DNA of 11,267 nucleotides from Actinomycetes bacterium (GTDB taxonomy: Bacteria > Actinomycetota > Acidimicrobiia > Acidimicrobiales > Microtrichaceae), in the NCBI GenBank assembly GCA_023434535.1, contig JAEYSR010000288.1, positions 1 to 11,267 of the forward strand. The letters run 5' to 3'. Position numbers and translations under genes: made by a program. The notes beneath the pieces are model-generated. The model was given only the letters and a program-made list of their open reading frames with translations, searched no databases and had not been told where the DNA came from. This document shows, piece by piece, positions 1-6,431 of the stretch (position 1 is its first letter; each line of letters opens with the position of its first letter).

Positions 1-27
1 CGCGGACCGCGAGCGGACCCGGCAGGC

Positions 28-852
28 TCAGGACTCGATGAACTCGAGGATGTCGGGGTTGATGACGTCGTGGTGGATGGTGAACGCACCGTGGGGGTAG
101 CCGGCGTACACCTTGAGGGTGCCGTGACGCAGGAGCGTGATCGAGATCTCCGCGGAGTCAGCGATCGGCACCACCTGGTCGTCGTCACCGTGCAGCACGA
201 GCACCGGGATGTCGATCGCCTTCAGGTCCTCGGTCTGGTCGGTCTCGGAGAAGGCCTTGATGCCTTCGTAGTGGGCCAGCGCGCTGCCCATCATCCCCTG
301 ACGCCACCAGTTGCGGATGACGCCCTCCGAGGGCTCGGCGTCGGGCCGGTTGTACCCGTAGAACGGGCCGGACGCGACGTCGAGGAAGAACTGCGCACGG
401 TTGGATCCTGTGCCGTCACGGAAGCCGTCGAACACCTCGATGGGAAGGCCGCCCGGGTTGGCGTCGGTCTTCAGCATCAGCGGGGGGATGGCGCTGATCA
501 GAACCGCCTTGGCCGCACGCCCGTCGGCGTACTTGGCGACGTAGCGTGCGACCTCGCCACCGCCGGTGGAGTGCCCGATGTGGATCGCGCCCTGCAGGTC
601 GAGGTGGTTCGCGACCGCCGCCGCATCAGCGGCGTAGGTGTCGATGTCGTGACCGAACGGGGTCTGCGACGACCGCCCGTGCCCACGCCGGTCGTGCGCG
701 ACGACCCGGTAGCCGCGGTTCACGAAGTAGATCATCTGGGCATCCCAGTCGTCGGAGCTGAGCGGCCATCCGTGGTGGAACATGATCGGCCGCCCCGATC
801 CCCAGTCCTTGTAGAAGATCTCGGTGCCGTCGTCGGTGGTGATGAAGCTCAT
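28..852 (-). CDS. Alpha/beta hydrolase, non-heme chloroperoxidase (bromoperoxidase-like) family
   Basis: This 274-residue protein has the alpha/beta-hydrolase fold of the cofactor-free haloperoxidase/esterase family, and its length is normal for that family. The oxyanion-side motif HHGWPLS lies near residue 26 and the strand motif DRRGHGRS near 54. The nucleophile elbow GHSTGG gives Ser95, HGDDDQVVP gives Asp225, and YPHGAF gives His254. The spacing of this Ser/Asp/His triad matches characterised bacterial chloroperoxidases. There is no signal peptide, so it should be cytoplasmic. Family members hydrolyse esters or lactones and can form peracids from short carboxylic acids; the natural substrate cannot be read from the sequence. 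The ATG start is well supported: AGGAG lies 7 bases upstream (plus-strand 860-864). The gene is divergent from the receiver gene, with a 176-base space between them. The family call is firm and the physiological role unknown. Confidence 0.93.
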   Translation of the reverse strand: MSFITTDDGTEIFYKDWGSGRPIMFHHGWPLSSDDWDAQMIYFVNRGYRVVAHDRRGHGRSSQTPFGHDIDTYAADAAAVANHLDLQGAIHIGHSTGGGEVARYVAKYADGRAAKAVLISAIPPLMLKTDANPGGLPIEVFDGFRDGTGSNRAQFFLDVASGPFYGYNRPDAEPSEGVIRNWWRQGMMGSALAHYEGIKAFSETDQTEDLKAIDIPVLVLHGDDDQVVPIADSAEISITLLRHGTLKVYAGYPHGAFTIHHDVINPDILEFIES

Positions 853-1028
853 GGTCCTGCTCCTCGTCGGGTCCTCGTCCGGGAGGTGTTCCCGGCGACA
901 CCCATCGTCGATCCGCGACCGCCCGGCGTCACCACGGCCACCCGTACTTCGGTCCGCCCGCCATCCACACCCCCGATCTACCTGCCAGCAGGGATGCGCG
1001 AACCACCCCGACGGGTGATCCTGAGGAG
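853..1028. promoter_or_regulatory. Divergent intergenic region, hydrolase / receiver
   Basis: This 176-base space lies between the divergent starts of the hydrolase (minus) and the receiver protein (plus), so it must hold the promoter(s) for at least one of them. The hydrolase Shine-Dalgarno AGGAG (minus strand) is at 860-864. AGGAGG for the receiver is at 1024-1029. I saw no clear -35/-10 pair, and no inverted repeat stands out. Confidence 0.5.
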
Positions 1029-1391
1029 GTGGATCTGCGACTCGTCATCATCGACGACAACGAGGTGTTCCTGACCGCGGTGCGCAACCTGCTCGAGGGC
1101 GAGGGCATGTCGGTCCTGGCGGTCGCCACGAACGCGGACGCCGGTGTCGCGCTCGTCGAGGCAGAGCGTCCGGATCTGGTCGTGGTCGACATCCACCTCG
1201 GGCCCGACGACGGGTTCGACGTCGCTGAACGGATCGCCGCACTGCCGGATCCACCGCCCGTGGTGCTGACCTCGAGTCACGCGGCGACCGACCTGGGCGA
1301 CGTCCTCGAGCGCTCGTCCGCCGTCGCCTTCCTCACCAAGTCGCGCCTCTCCGCGGGCGCCCTCGGCCAGTGCTACCGCCGCTCGAGATAG
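1029..1391 (+). CDS. Stand-alone response-regulator receiver domain (CheY-like)
   Basis: This 120-residue protein is a receiver domain with no output domain. The acidic pair is Asp9/Asp10 (VIIDDN), the phospho-acceptor is Asp54 in VVVDIHLG, the switch Thr/Ser is at 81-82 (VLTSS) and the conserved Lys is 104 (FLTKS). All key residues are present, so it should be phosphorylatable. Only about 16 residues follow Lys104, so the last helix is short and no DNA-binding domain follows. The start is uncertain: AGGAGG (1024-1029) overlaps the GTG at 1029. The only codon at a normal distance that would keep the domain is an in-frame CTG at 1035. Its 3' end overlaps the convergent NarL-type regulator by 19 bases, and a histidine kinase lies about 0.8 kb further on. 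It may be a phosphate sink, a relay intermediate or a protein-interaction switch for that system; this role is inferred. Confidence 0.82.
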   Translation: MDLRLVIIDDNEVFLTAVRNLLEGEGMSVLAVATNADAGVALVEAERPDLVVVDIHLGPDDGFDVAERIAALPDPPPVVLTSSHAATDLGDVLERSSAVAFLTKSRLSAGALGQCYRRSR

Positions 1392-2020
1392 GTGATCACG
1401 GCGAGGACACGACGATGTCCCTCCGTGGAGTCGTCCAGTTGGAGCTTCGACAGGATGCTCCTGACGTGCTTCTCGACCGTCCCCTCCGCGACGAACAGGC
1501 GTTGGGCGATGCCGCTGTTGGAGAAGCCCTCGGCCATGAGCTCGAGCACCTCCCGCTCCCGAGGTGTGAGGCTGTCGACGGGGTCGTTCCGGCGGCTCGC
1601 CGTGAACAGCTCCTTCACGAGGCCGGGGTCGACGACGGAGCCCCCTCGGGCGACACGTTCGAGCGAGTCCGTGAAGTCGGCGATGTCGGTCACCCTGCTC
1701 TTCAGCAGATATCCGATCCGATCGCCGGAGCCGATCAGCTCGACGGCGTGGTGGACCTCGACGTGCGCGGACAGGACCATGATCCCGACGTCGGGCTGCT
1801 CGCCCCGGATGAGCTGAGCGGTGTCGAGACCCTCGGTCGTGTGCGACGGCGGCATCCGGATGTCGACGATGGCGAGGTCAGGCCGGTGGGATCTCACCAG
1901 ACCGAGCAGCGCAGTGCCGTCGCCCGCCTGGCCGACGACCTCGAAGCCGGACCGGGACAGCAGGCTGGCGATGCCCTCGCGCAGCAGCACGTCGTCATCG
2001 GCGATGACCACGCTCGTCAT
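1373..2020 (-). CDS. NarL/FixJ-family response regulator (receiver + LuxR HTH)
   Basis: This 215-residue cytoplasmic transcription factor has an N-terminal receiver domain (about 1-120), with acidic cluster Asp8-Asp10, phospho-acceptor Asp53 in IVDIRMP, Ser84 and Lys107 (YLLKS). The C-terminal LuxR-type helix-turn-helix (about 150-210) begins LTPREREVLELMAEG and includes GTVEKHVRSILSKL. The length is standard for the family. NarL-type regulators are phosphorylated by HisKA_3 kinases; such a kinase is encoded divergently 185 bases away, so it is the likely partner. The ATG at 2020 fits the domain start, but no good Shine-Dalgarno precedes it. The stop codon lies inside the 3' end of the convergent receiver gene. 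The target genes are unknown; autoregulation from the shared upstream region is plausible but not shown. Confidence 0.95.
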   Translation of the reverse strand: MTSVVIADDDVLLREGIASLLSRSGFEVVGQAGDGTALLGLVRSHRPDLAIVDIRMPPSHTTEGLDTAQLIRGEQPDVGIMVLSAHVEVHHAVELIGSGDRIGYLLKSRVTDIADFTDSLERVARGGSVVDPGLVKELFTASRRNDPVDSLTPREREVLELMAEGFSNSGIAQRLFVAEGTVEKHVRSILSKLQLDDSTEGHRRVLAVITYLERR

Positions 2021-2205
2021 GTCGAGAGGTCCGTGTCCGGTCGGCGCACGGGCATCAGCTTGGCACCCCCTGCGGGTGGCGATGTCCAGTCGTCTCGACG
2101 GTCATGTCGCCCGCGTCGGTCCTTCAGCTCGATCGGGTCCGGCACACTGGCACCCGAGCACCGACCCCACCGTCAGAAGGATCCCAGTTGCAGGAGCGCA
2201 CGTCG
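2021..2205. promoter_or_regulatory. Divergent promoter region, response regulator / histidine kinase
   Basis: This 185-base space lies between the divergent starts of the NarL-type regulator and the kinase. It contains two direct copies of TGGCACCC (2061-2068 and 2148-2155). A small inverted repeat, CACCC-5-GGGTG, overlaps the first copy. These are candidate regulator-binding sites, but such short words may occur by chance in GC-rich DNA. The kinase Shine-Dalgarno AGGAG is at 2192-2196. Confidence 0.45.
2192..2196 (+). promoter_or_regulatory. Ribosome binding site that sets the kinase start
   Basis: AGGAG lies 9 bases before the ATG at 2206. It favours that ATG over the in-frame ATG at 2104, which would add 34 residues with no membrane or domain character ahead of the first transmembrane helix. 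Confidence 0.7.
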
Positions 2206-4116
2206 ATGCGACGAGGACTGACGCCCAGGATCCTCGTCGCGAGCGTCCTGCTCGCCGTGGTCGTCGCGTCGACGTTCGCCTATCTCCGGGGGACGGTGCG
2301 TGACGAGGCGGCGTCGAGTCGTCAGGCTCGACACATCCGCGCGGAGATGACCACTGCCGACCAGCTCGAACGACAGCTCATCGAGCTCGACCGGGACGCG
2401 CGGGGCTTCGCTCTGACGGGTGACCCCGGGTTCCTCGTGACATGGGAGACGCGTCGGGACGACCTCCTCTCGGGCCTCGCCGACCTGGCGGTGTTCGTCG
2501 GCGACGAGCGTGAGGCGCGTCTGGTCGATGACCTCCGCACTCGGAGTCGCGACTACCTCGACGGGGTTCTCGTCCCGCTGATCGACGAGACGGAGGCAGC
2601 GACCGGTCCCACCGGCCTCGGGGAGCTGTTGCGTCCGGCCGACGACGCCTCCGACACTGTCCTCGCACGCTTCGACGAGTTCCAGTCCCAGCAGGAGCAG
2701 CTGCTCACGTCGCGCCTTCAGGGGTCCAACGACGCCACCCGGCGCGGCACCATCGCAGCGTTGATCGGCGTCGCAGGATCGATCGTGCTCGTCGGCTGCT
2801 GCAGCGGCTACCTGGTGCGAGTCGTGCTGCGGCCTCTCCGCCGGGCGACCACCATGGCGGATCGCCTGGCGGGCGGCGACCTGACCGTGCGGCTGGGTGA
2901 GGACGGACCCGGCGAGATCGGGCAGCTCGAGCGGTCGTTCAACACCATGGGCCGAGCGCTCGAGGCGGGGCGGGACCGCCTCGTGGCGCTCGCTGACGAG
3001 CAGGCTGCCCTGCACAGGGTGGCCGCGCTCGTGGCGACCGGAGCCGCACCGGACGATCTCTTCGACGCTGTGGTCGCCGAGGTCGACCGTCTGATGGGCA
3101 GCGACGCGACGGTCCTGCTCCGGTTCGACCCGGCGCACACCGTGACGATGATCGCGAGCCGGGAGCTCGTCGAGGTCGGGCGACCCGTCGGCACGAGCTG
3201 GTCCTACGAGGGGGACGAGCTCATCGCGACGCTCACGGACGAGGCCCGCGCGTCACACGTCGGGTCGATCGGCACGGCGAGCGGCCCCACTGCGGAGAAG
3301 CTGCGGGCCAGGGGGATGAGTTCGTTCGTCGGCGCGCCGATCACCGTCGACCGACGCGTCTGGGGAGCAGTCATCGTCATGTGGCTCGCCGCCGTCGACG
3401 ACCCGACGACCCTCGGACGGCAGGTCGGCGAGTTCACCGAGCTGGTCGGGACCGCGATCGCGAACGCCGATGGTCGTCACGAGCTCGCCGCCTCCCGAGA
3501 GCGACTGGTGCTCGCCGCCGACGAGGCTCGTCGGCGCATCGAACGGGACATCCACGACGGTGCCCAGCAGCGCCTGATCTCTCTCGGTCTCGAGGTCCGT
3601 CTGGCCGAGCTGTCCGTGCCCGAGGATGCCGTGGGGACGAGGGACGACCTCCGGCGCATCGGGGAGTCGTTGGCCGAGGCGGTGGAGACGCTCCAGGAGG
3701 TCGCTCGCGGCATCCACCCGGCGATCCTGTCCCACGGCGGGCTCGTCCCGGCCCTCAGGAGCCTGGCCCGGCGCAGTCCGGTGCCCACGACCATCACCGC
3801 CGCTGGCGACCGTCGCCTGGGCGAGAGCACCGAGGTCGCCGCCTACTACACCGTGTCGGAGGCGCTCACCAACGTGGCGAAGCATGCCGACGCCAGCTCC
3901 GTCTCCGTCGCACTCGACATCGGCGACGACGACGTCCGCATCGTCGTCCACGACGACGGCGTGGGAGGCGCGGATCCTCGGATCGGCACCGGCCTCATCG
4001 GATTGCGGGACCGGATCGAAGCCGTCGGCGGCAGGATCGAGATCGACAGTCCAGCGGCCGGTGGCACGCGGCTGGAGGTCTGGATGCCGGACGTGGCGTC
4101 ACGCCCGACCGACTGA
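2206..4116 (+). CDS. Membrane sensor histidine kinase (CHASE3-like, HAMP, GAF, HisKA_3, HATPase_c)
   Basis: With the ATG at 2206 the protein has 636 residues. Transmembrane helix 1 is at about 9-27. An extracytoplasmic helical region of about 150 residues follows, carrying the CHASE3-type signature RGFALTGDPGFL near residue 66. Transmembrane helix 2 is at about 183-204. Next come a HAMP linker (about 202-256, RPLRRATTMADRLAGGDL) and a GAF domain (about 268-424). The HisKA_3 dimerisation/phosphorylation helix has its H-box at His450 in ERDIHDGAQQRL. The HATPase domain has its N-box at Asn556 (SEALTNVAKHA), then DDGVGG at 583-588 and GTGLIGLRDR from 594. This is a complete NarL-class kinase. 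The divergent response regulator is its likely partner. The external helical domain and the GAF domain suggest two inputs, but the signals are unknown. The gene ends 21 bases before the convergent GyrI-like gene. Confidence 0.94.
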   Translation: MRRGLTPRILVASVLLAVVVASTFAYLRGTVRDEAASSRQARHIRAEMTTADQLERQLIELDRDARGFALTGDPGFLVTWETRRDDLLSGLADLAVFVGDEREARLVDDLRTRSRDYLDGVLVPLIDETEAATGPTGLGELLRPADDASDTVLARFDEFQSQQEQLLTSRLQGSNDATRRGTIAALIGVAGSIVLVGCCSGYLVRVVLRPLRRATTMADRLAGGDLTVRLGEDGPGEIGQLERSFNTMGRALEAGRDRLVALADEQAALHRVAALVATGAAPDDLFDAVVAEVDRLMGSDATVLLRFDPAHTVTMIASRELVEVGRPVGTSWSYEGDELIATLTDEARASHVGSIGTASGPTAEKLRARGMSSFVGAPITVDRRVWGAVIVMWLAAVDDPTTLGRQVGEFTELVGTAIANADGRHELAASRERLVLAADEARRRIERDIHDGAQQRLISLGLEVRLAELSVPEDAVGTRDDLRRIGESLAEAVETLQEVARGIHPAILSHGGLVPALRSLARRSPVPTTITAAGDRRLGESTEVAAYYTVSEALTNVAKHADASSVSVALDIGDDDVRIVVHDDGVGGADPRIGTGLIGLRDRIEAVGGRIEIDSPAAGGTRLEVWMPDVASRPTD

Positions 4117-4137
4117 CGAACCCGAGCTGCTGGCGCC

Positions 4138-4602
4138 TCAGGTGATCTGGAGGTTCAGCTCGGTCCTGTTGTCGGCCGGGTCGCCGTCGGGCGTGGGCTC
4201 GGTCAGGTAGACCTCCCACATCTCACCGGTCGGTTCCAGCCCCTGCTCGGCCACCCAGCCGAACAGCGCACCCCACGCGTCGCCGATGCCGTCGTAGCCG
4301 CCGGCGTACACCGTGCGCGCCACCCTGCCGCCGGGGAGCGTGGAGACCGAGACCTCGTCGGCCGGCTCGACCGGGGTGCCGGTCACGAACCCGACCTCGA
4401 GGTCGGCCGTGTCGGTCGGAGCGCCGTGGTAGAGCGCGAAGGCGGGGCTCAGCGGCTGCACCTGCTGGTCCGCCAGCACCGCACCGAGGGCGGGGAAGGC
4501 GGCGTCGAACACGCCGGGCAGGTCGGCCATCGGTGCGACTCGCCGCACGACCACGGTGACCTGCTCGGGCTGCTCCACGATCTCGGGACTCTCGATGCTC
4601 AT
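4138..4602 (-). CDS. GyrI-like small-molecule-binding domain protein
   Basis: This 154-residue protein resembles the stand-alone GyrI-like/AraC effector-binding fold. It has an N-terminal strand EQVTVVVRRVAPMADLPGVF and a middle section FALYHGAPTDTADLEVGFVTG. The segment LPGGRVARTVYAGGYDGIGDAWGALFGWVAEQGLEP is followed by EMWEVYLTEPTPD and a final strand ELNLQIT. That order matches the family pattern of a strand, the 'gGryavavhrGpYdgl' loop-helix, and a terminal 'W E.Y.t.P' strand. There is no DNA-binding domain, so it is probably a cytosolic ligand-binding or sequestering protein rather than a regulator. The start is strong: AGGAGG lies only 4 bases before the ATG (plus-strand 4607-4612). 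It is the last gene of a minus-strand run, 89 bases after the LLM oxidoreductase. The ligand is unknown. Confidence 0.82.
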   Translation of the reverse strand: MSIESPEIVEQPEQVTVVVRRVAPMADLPGVFDAAFPALGAVLADQQVQPLSPAFALYHGAPTDTADLEVGFVTGTPVEPADEVSVSTLPGGRVARTVYAGGYDGIGDAWGALFGWVAEQGLEPTGEMWEVYLTEPTPDGDPADNRTELNLQIT

Positions 4603-4691
4603 GTGCCCTCCTGGGACGTCCTGGATGTCCGACGACGCGACCCGCGCCGACTCATCGTCTCCCCACGCCGGCCGACCGCGATGGACCGACG

Positions 4692-5564
4692 TCAGTCCCG
4701 ACAGGCGGCCATCGTCGTCTCGGCGAAGCGCTCGAGCGCGTCGATCTTGTCCTGCAGCGGCTCGGGGTCCGCCCCGACGACGTACGGCCAGCGGAACCCG
4801 ACGATCACCTCGGTGACGCCCTTCTCCTCCAGTCGCTTGACGCCGTCGACGCTGAAGGCCTCGGGGCTGATGACCTGGATCTCGAACGGCTCGCCCTCCT
4901 TGCCCGCCTCCCGCCGCAGCACGTGCAGGCGATCGATGAGGTCGTCGAGGTCGTCCTCACCGCCACCGTGGATCCAGCCGTCCAGACGTGCGGCCCGGCG
5001 CAGCGCCGGCGCTCCGTGTCCGCCCACCAGGATCGGCACGCGCTCCGTCGGGACCGGGCAGATCTTGATCGACTGGATGTCGTAGATCTCGCCGTGGTGC
5101 TCGTGATAGCCGCCATCGAGCAGGTTCGACACGATGTCGATGCACTCGTCCATCCGCTTGCCGCGGTCCTCCCACGGCGTGCCGGTGATGGCGTAGTCCT
5201 CCGGCCAGGGGCTCACGCCGACGCCGAGGCTCAGCCGGTTGTCGCTCAGCACTGCTGCGGAGGACGCCAGCTTGGCCGTGTGCAGCGGGTGGCGGATCGG
5301 CAGCTTCAGGACCGAGATCGTGAAGCGGATGCGCTCGGTGACCATGGCCAGCGCGCTGATGAGGGCGAAGGGCTCGATGAACGGCTTGTCCTCCAGGAAC
5401 TCCCGCGACCCGTCCGGCGTGAACGGGTACGTCGAGTCCGACACCTCGGGGTATGCCACCGAGTCGGGCACCAGGAAGCTGTCGTAGCCCGCTGCCTCGG
5501 CGGCCTGGGCGAGCGGGGCCATGTAGGCCGGGTCGGTCAACGCCTCGGCGTAGGTGAATCGCAC
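4692..5564 (-). CDS. LLM-class (luciferase-like) oxidoreductase, probably F420-dependent
   Basis: This 290-residue TIM-barrel flavin/F420 oxidoreductase of the bacterial luciferase superfamily has the family's usual length. Landmarks are AAEAAGYDSFLVPDS near the N-terminus, the strand TERIRFTISVLKLPIRHPLHTAK, and LSLGVGVSPWPEDYAITGTPWEDRGKRMDE. The segment VPILVGGHGAPALRRAARLDGWI is the usual cofactor-side strand and glycine loop. F420 rather than FMN is inferred from the actinobacterial setting and the similarity to F420-type LLM proteins. The reading frame stays open upstream to 6143, but the start is placed at the GTG at 5564: AAAGGGG lies 5 bases before it (plus-strand 5570-5576), MRFTYAEALTD is a normal family start, and the longer frame would overlap the isomerase gene. 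The substrate is unknown. Confidence 0.92.
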   Translation of the reverse strand: MRFTYAEALTDPAYMAPLAQAAEAAGYDSFLVPDSVAYPEVSDSTYPFTPDGSREFLEDKPFIEPFALISALAMVTERIRFTISVLKLPIRHPLHTAKLASSAAVLSDNRLSLGVGVSPWPEDYAITGTPWEDRGKRMDECIDIVSNLLDGGYHEHHGEIYDIQSIKICPVPTERVPILVGGHGAPALRRAARLDGWIHGGGEDDLDDLIDRLHVLRREAGKEGEPFEIQVISPEAFSVDGVKRLEEKGVTEVIVGFRWPYVVGADPEPLQDKIDALERFAETTMAACRD

Positions 5565-5590
5565 GTGTTCCCCTTTGGGGTCGTCGGGAG

Positions 5591-5642
5591 CTGTGTGTCG
5601 TTCGGATCTGGGTGTCGTTCGGAGCTGGGTGTCGTTTCGGAG
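5591..5642. repeat. Tandem repeat, three units of 17/17/18 bases
   Basis: Three head-to-tail units on the plus strand lie at 5591-5607, 5608-5624 and 5625-5642. The consensus is CTGGGTGTCGTTCGGAG. Unit 2 matches it exactly, unit 3 carries one extra T, and unit 1 differs at two positions. The array fills most of the 83-base gap between the isomerase stop and the oxidoreductase start, ending 26 bases upstream of the latter. It could be an operator cluster for the oxidoreductase gene or a slippage-generated array. Confidence 0.85.
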
Positions 5643-5647
5643 GTGCG

Positions 5648-6316
5648 TCAGTGCCCGTGGTCGAGGAGTCCGATGGCATCTGCGTACATGCGCTGCTTGA
5701 TCGCACGCATCGTCGTCGGGTCCTTGGCGGCGAGCTCCGCTGCGAGCTCGATCGCTCGGGGCAGGACGTCGTCGAGCGGCACGGCCTCGTCCGCGATGCC
5801 GGCATCGACGGCGTCGGGTCCGCCGTAGCGGCGGCCGGTGGTCATGGCGCGATGGGCCGTCCGGCGGGGGAGTCGGGCTGTCAGCAGTGCATCCATGCCG
5901 GGTGTGAACGGCAGGCCGAGATCGACCTCGGGCACGCACCAGTAGCCCCGGTCCTCCCGCATGACCACGATGTCGTGGGCTGTCGCGAGCATGGCGCCGC
6001 CGGCGAAGGCGTGGCCCTGGACCGCGGCCACGGTGGGGATTCCGGCGCCGAGGACCGCTCCGAGGAGCCGGTGCAGGCGGGAGACCACCTCGCCCGCGTC
6101 GTCGGGGTGGGCGCCCATCCAGTCGAGGTCCAGGCCGTTGCACCAGATCTTGCCCGTGGCGGCGGTGACGAGCGCCCGGGGCGCCGGCATGTCCTCCACC
6201 TCCGACACGAGCTCCAGGAGCCGGCCGGTGCTGGCCAGGTCGAAGCGGTTCTCGCCGTCGCCCAGGTGGAGGACGAACACGTCGCCGTGGCGGCTGAGCT
6301 CAGGTGCGTCGGACAC
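5648..6316 (-). CDS. Crotonase-fold protein, probable delta3-delta2-enoyl-CoA isomerase
   Basis: This 222-residue crotonase-superfamily protein is shorter than a typical 255-260-residue enoyl-CoA hydratase. The first oxyanion-hole region is GKIWCNGLDLDWM (residues 55-67). The second is AAVQGHAFAGGAMLATAHD (97-115). At the position of the first hydratase glutamate (the E in GGxCEL) it has a methionine, in GGAML. The second glutamate is kept as Glu130 in VPEVDLGLPF. A single glutamate at this site, the PEVxLGL wording and the short length fit delta3-delta2-enoyl-CoA isomerases, which shift a double bond during beta-oxidation of unsaturated acids. The GTG at 6316 is chosen because the codons further upstream run into the 54-base repeat. 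There is no clear Shine-Dalgarno; CAGACT 8 bases upstream is a weak -10 candidate. The fold call is strong and the isomerase call an inference. Confidence 0.85.
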   Translation of the reverse strand: MSDAPELSRHGDVFVLHLGDGENRFDLASTGRLLELVSEVEDMPAPRALVTAATGKIWCNGLDLDWMGAHPDDAGEVVSRLHRLLGAVLGAGIPTVAAVQGHAFAGGAMLATAHDIVVMREDRGYWCVPEVDLGLPFTPGMDALLTARLPRRTAHRAMTTGRRYGGPDAVDAGIADEAVPLDDVLPRAIELAAELAAKDPTTMRAIKQRMYADAIGLLDHGH

Positions 6317-6360
6317 GGCACGGGAGTCTGCCAGCTCCCCGGCGGCCGCAACGCCCGGAC

Positions 6361-6414
6361 GCGCCGGATATAGGGGTCGCGCCGCACAAGGATCGGTCGT
6401 CTCCACCCGCAGAT
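6361..6414 (+). repeat. 54-base dispersed intergenic repeat, copy A
   Basis: This copy lies between the methyltransferase stop and the isomerase start. By eye it matches copy C at 48 of 54 positions and copy B at 46 of 54, without gaps. Its best-kept parts are GGGGTCGCG, GCACAAGGAT and GTCTCCACCCGCAGAT. Its right end runs into a small hairpin (CCCGC at 6406-6410, GCGGG at 6417-6421) just after the methyltransferase stop, which could help end that transcript. Read on the minus strand, TATATC stands about 50 bases before the isomerase start. Confidence 0.88.
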
Positions 6415-6431
6415 CCGCGGGCGGCGCCGAG

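Noticed and set aside
70..1074. Long plus-strand open frame of 334 codons
   Set aside because: It lies opposite the clearly recognisable hydrolase gene, its translation is low-complexity Arg/Val/Gly/Asp-rich with no domain, and such shadows are expected in GC-rich coding DNA.
2061..2075. Sigma-54-like -24/-12 element (TGGCAC ... TGC) before the kinase
   Set aside because: The spacing and -12 half are imperfect, no sigma-54 activator domain is present, and sigma-54 is generally absent from Actinomycetota.
2104..2205. Extra 34 residues at the kinase N-terminus
   Set aside because: The ATG at 2206 has AGGAG 9 bases upstream and puts the first membrane helix right at the N-terminus; the extension has no features.
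5565..6143. N-terminal extension of the LLM oxidoreductase (open frame continues upstream)
   Set aside because: It overlaps the isomerase gene, has Arg/Pro-rich content, and the GTG at 5564 has a good Shine-Dalgarno and a family-typical start.
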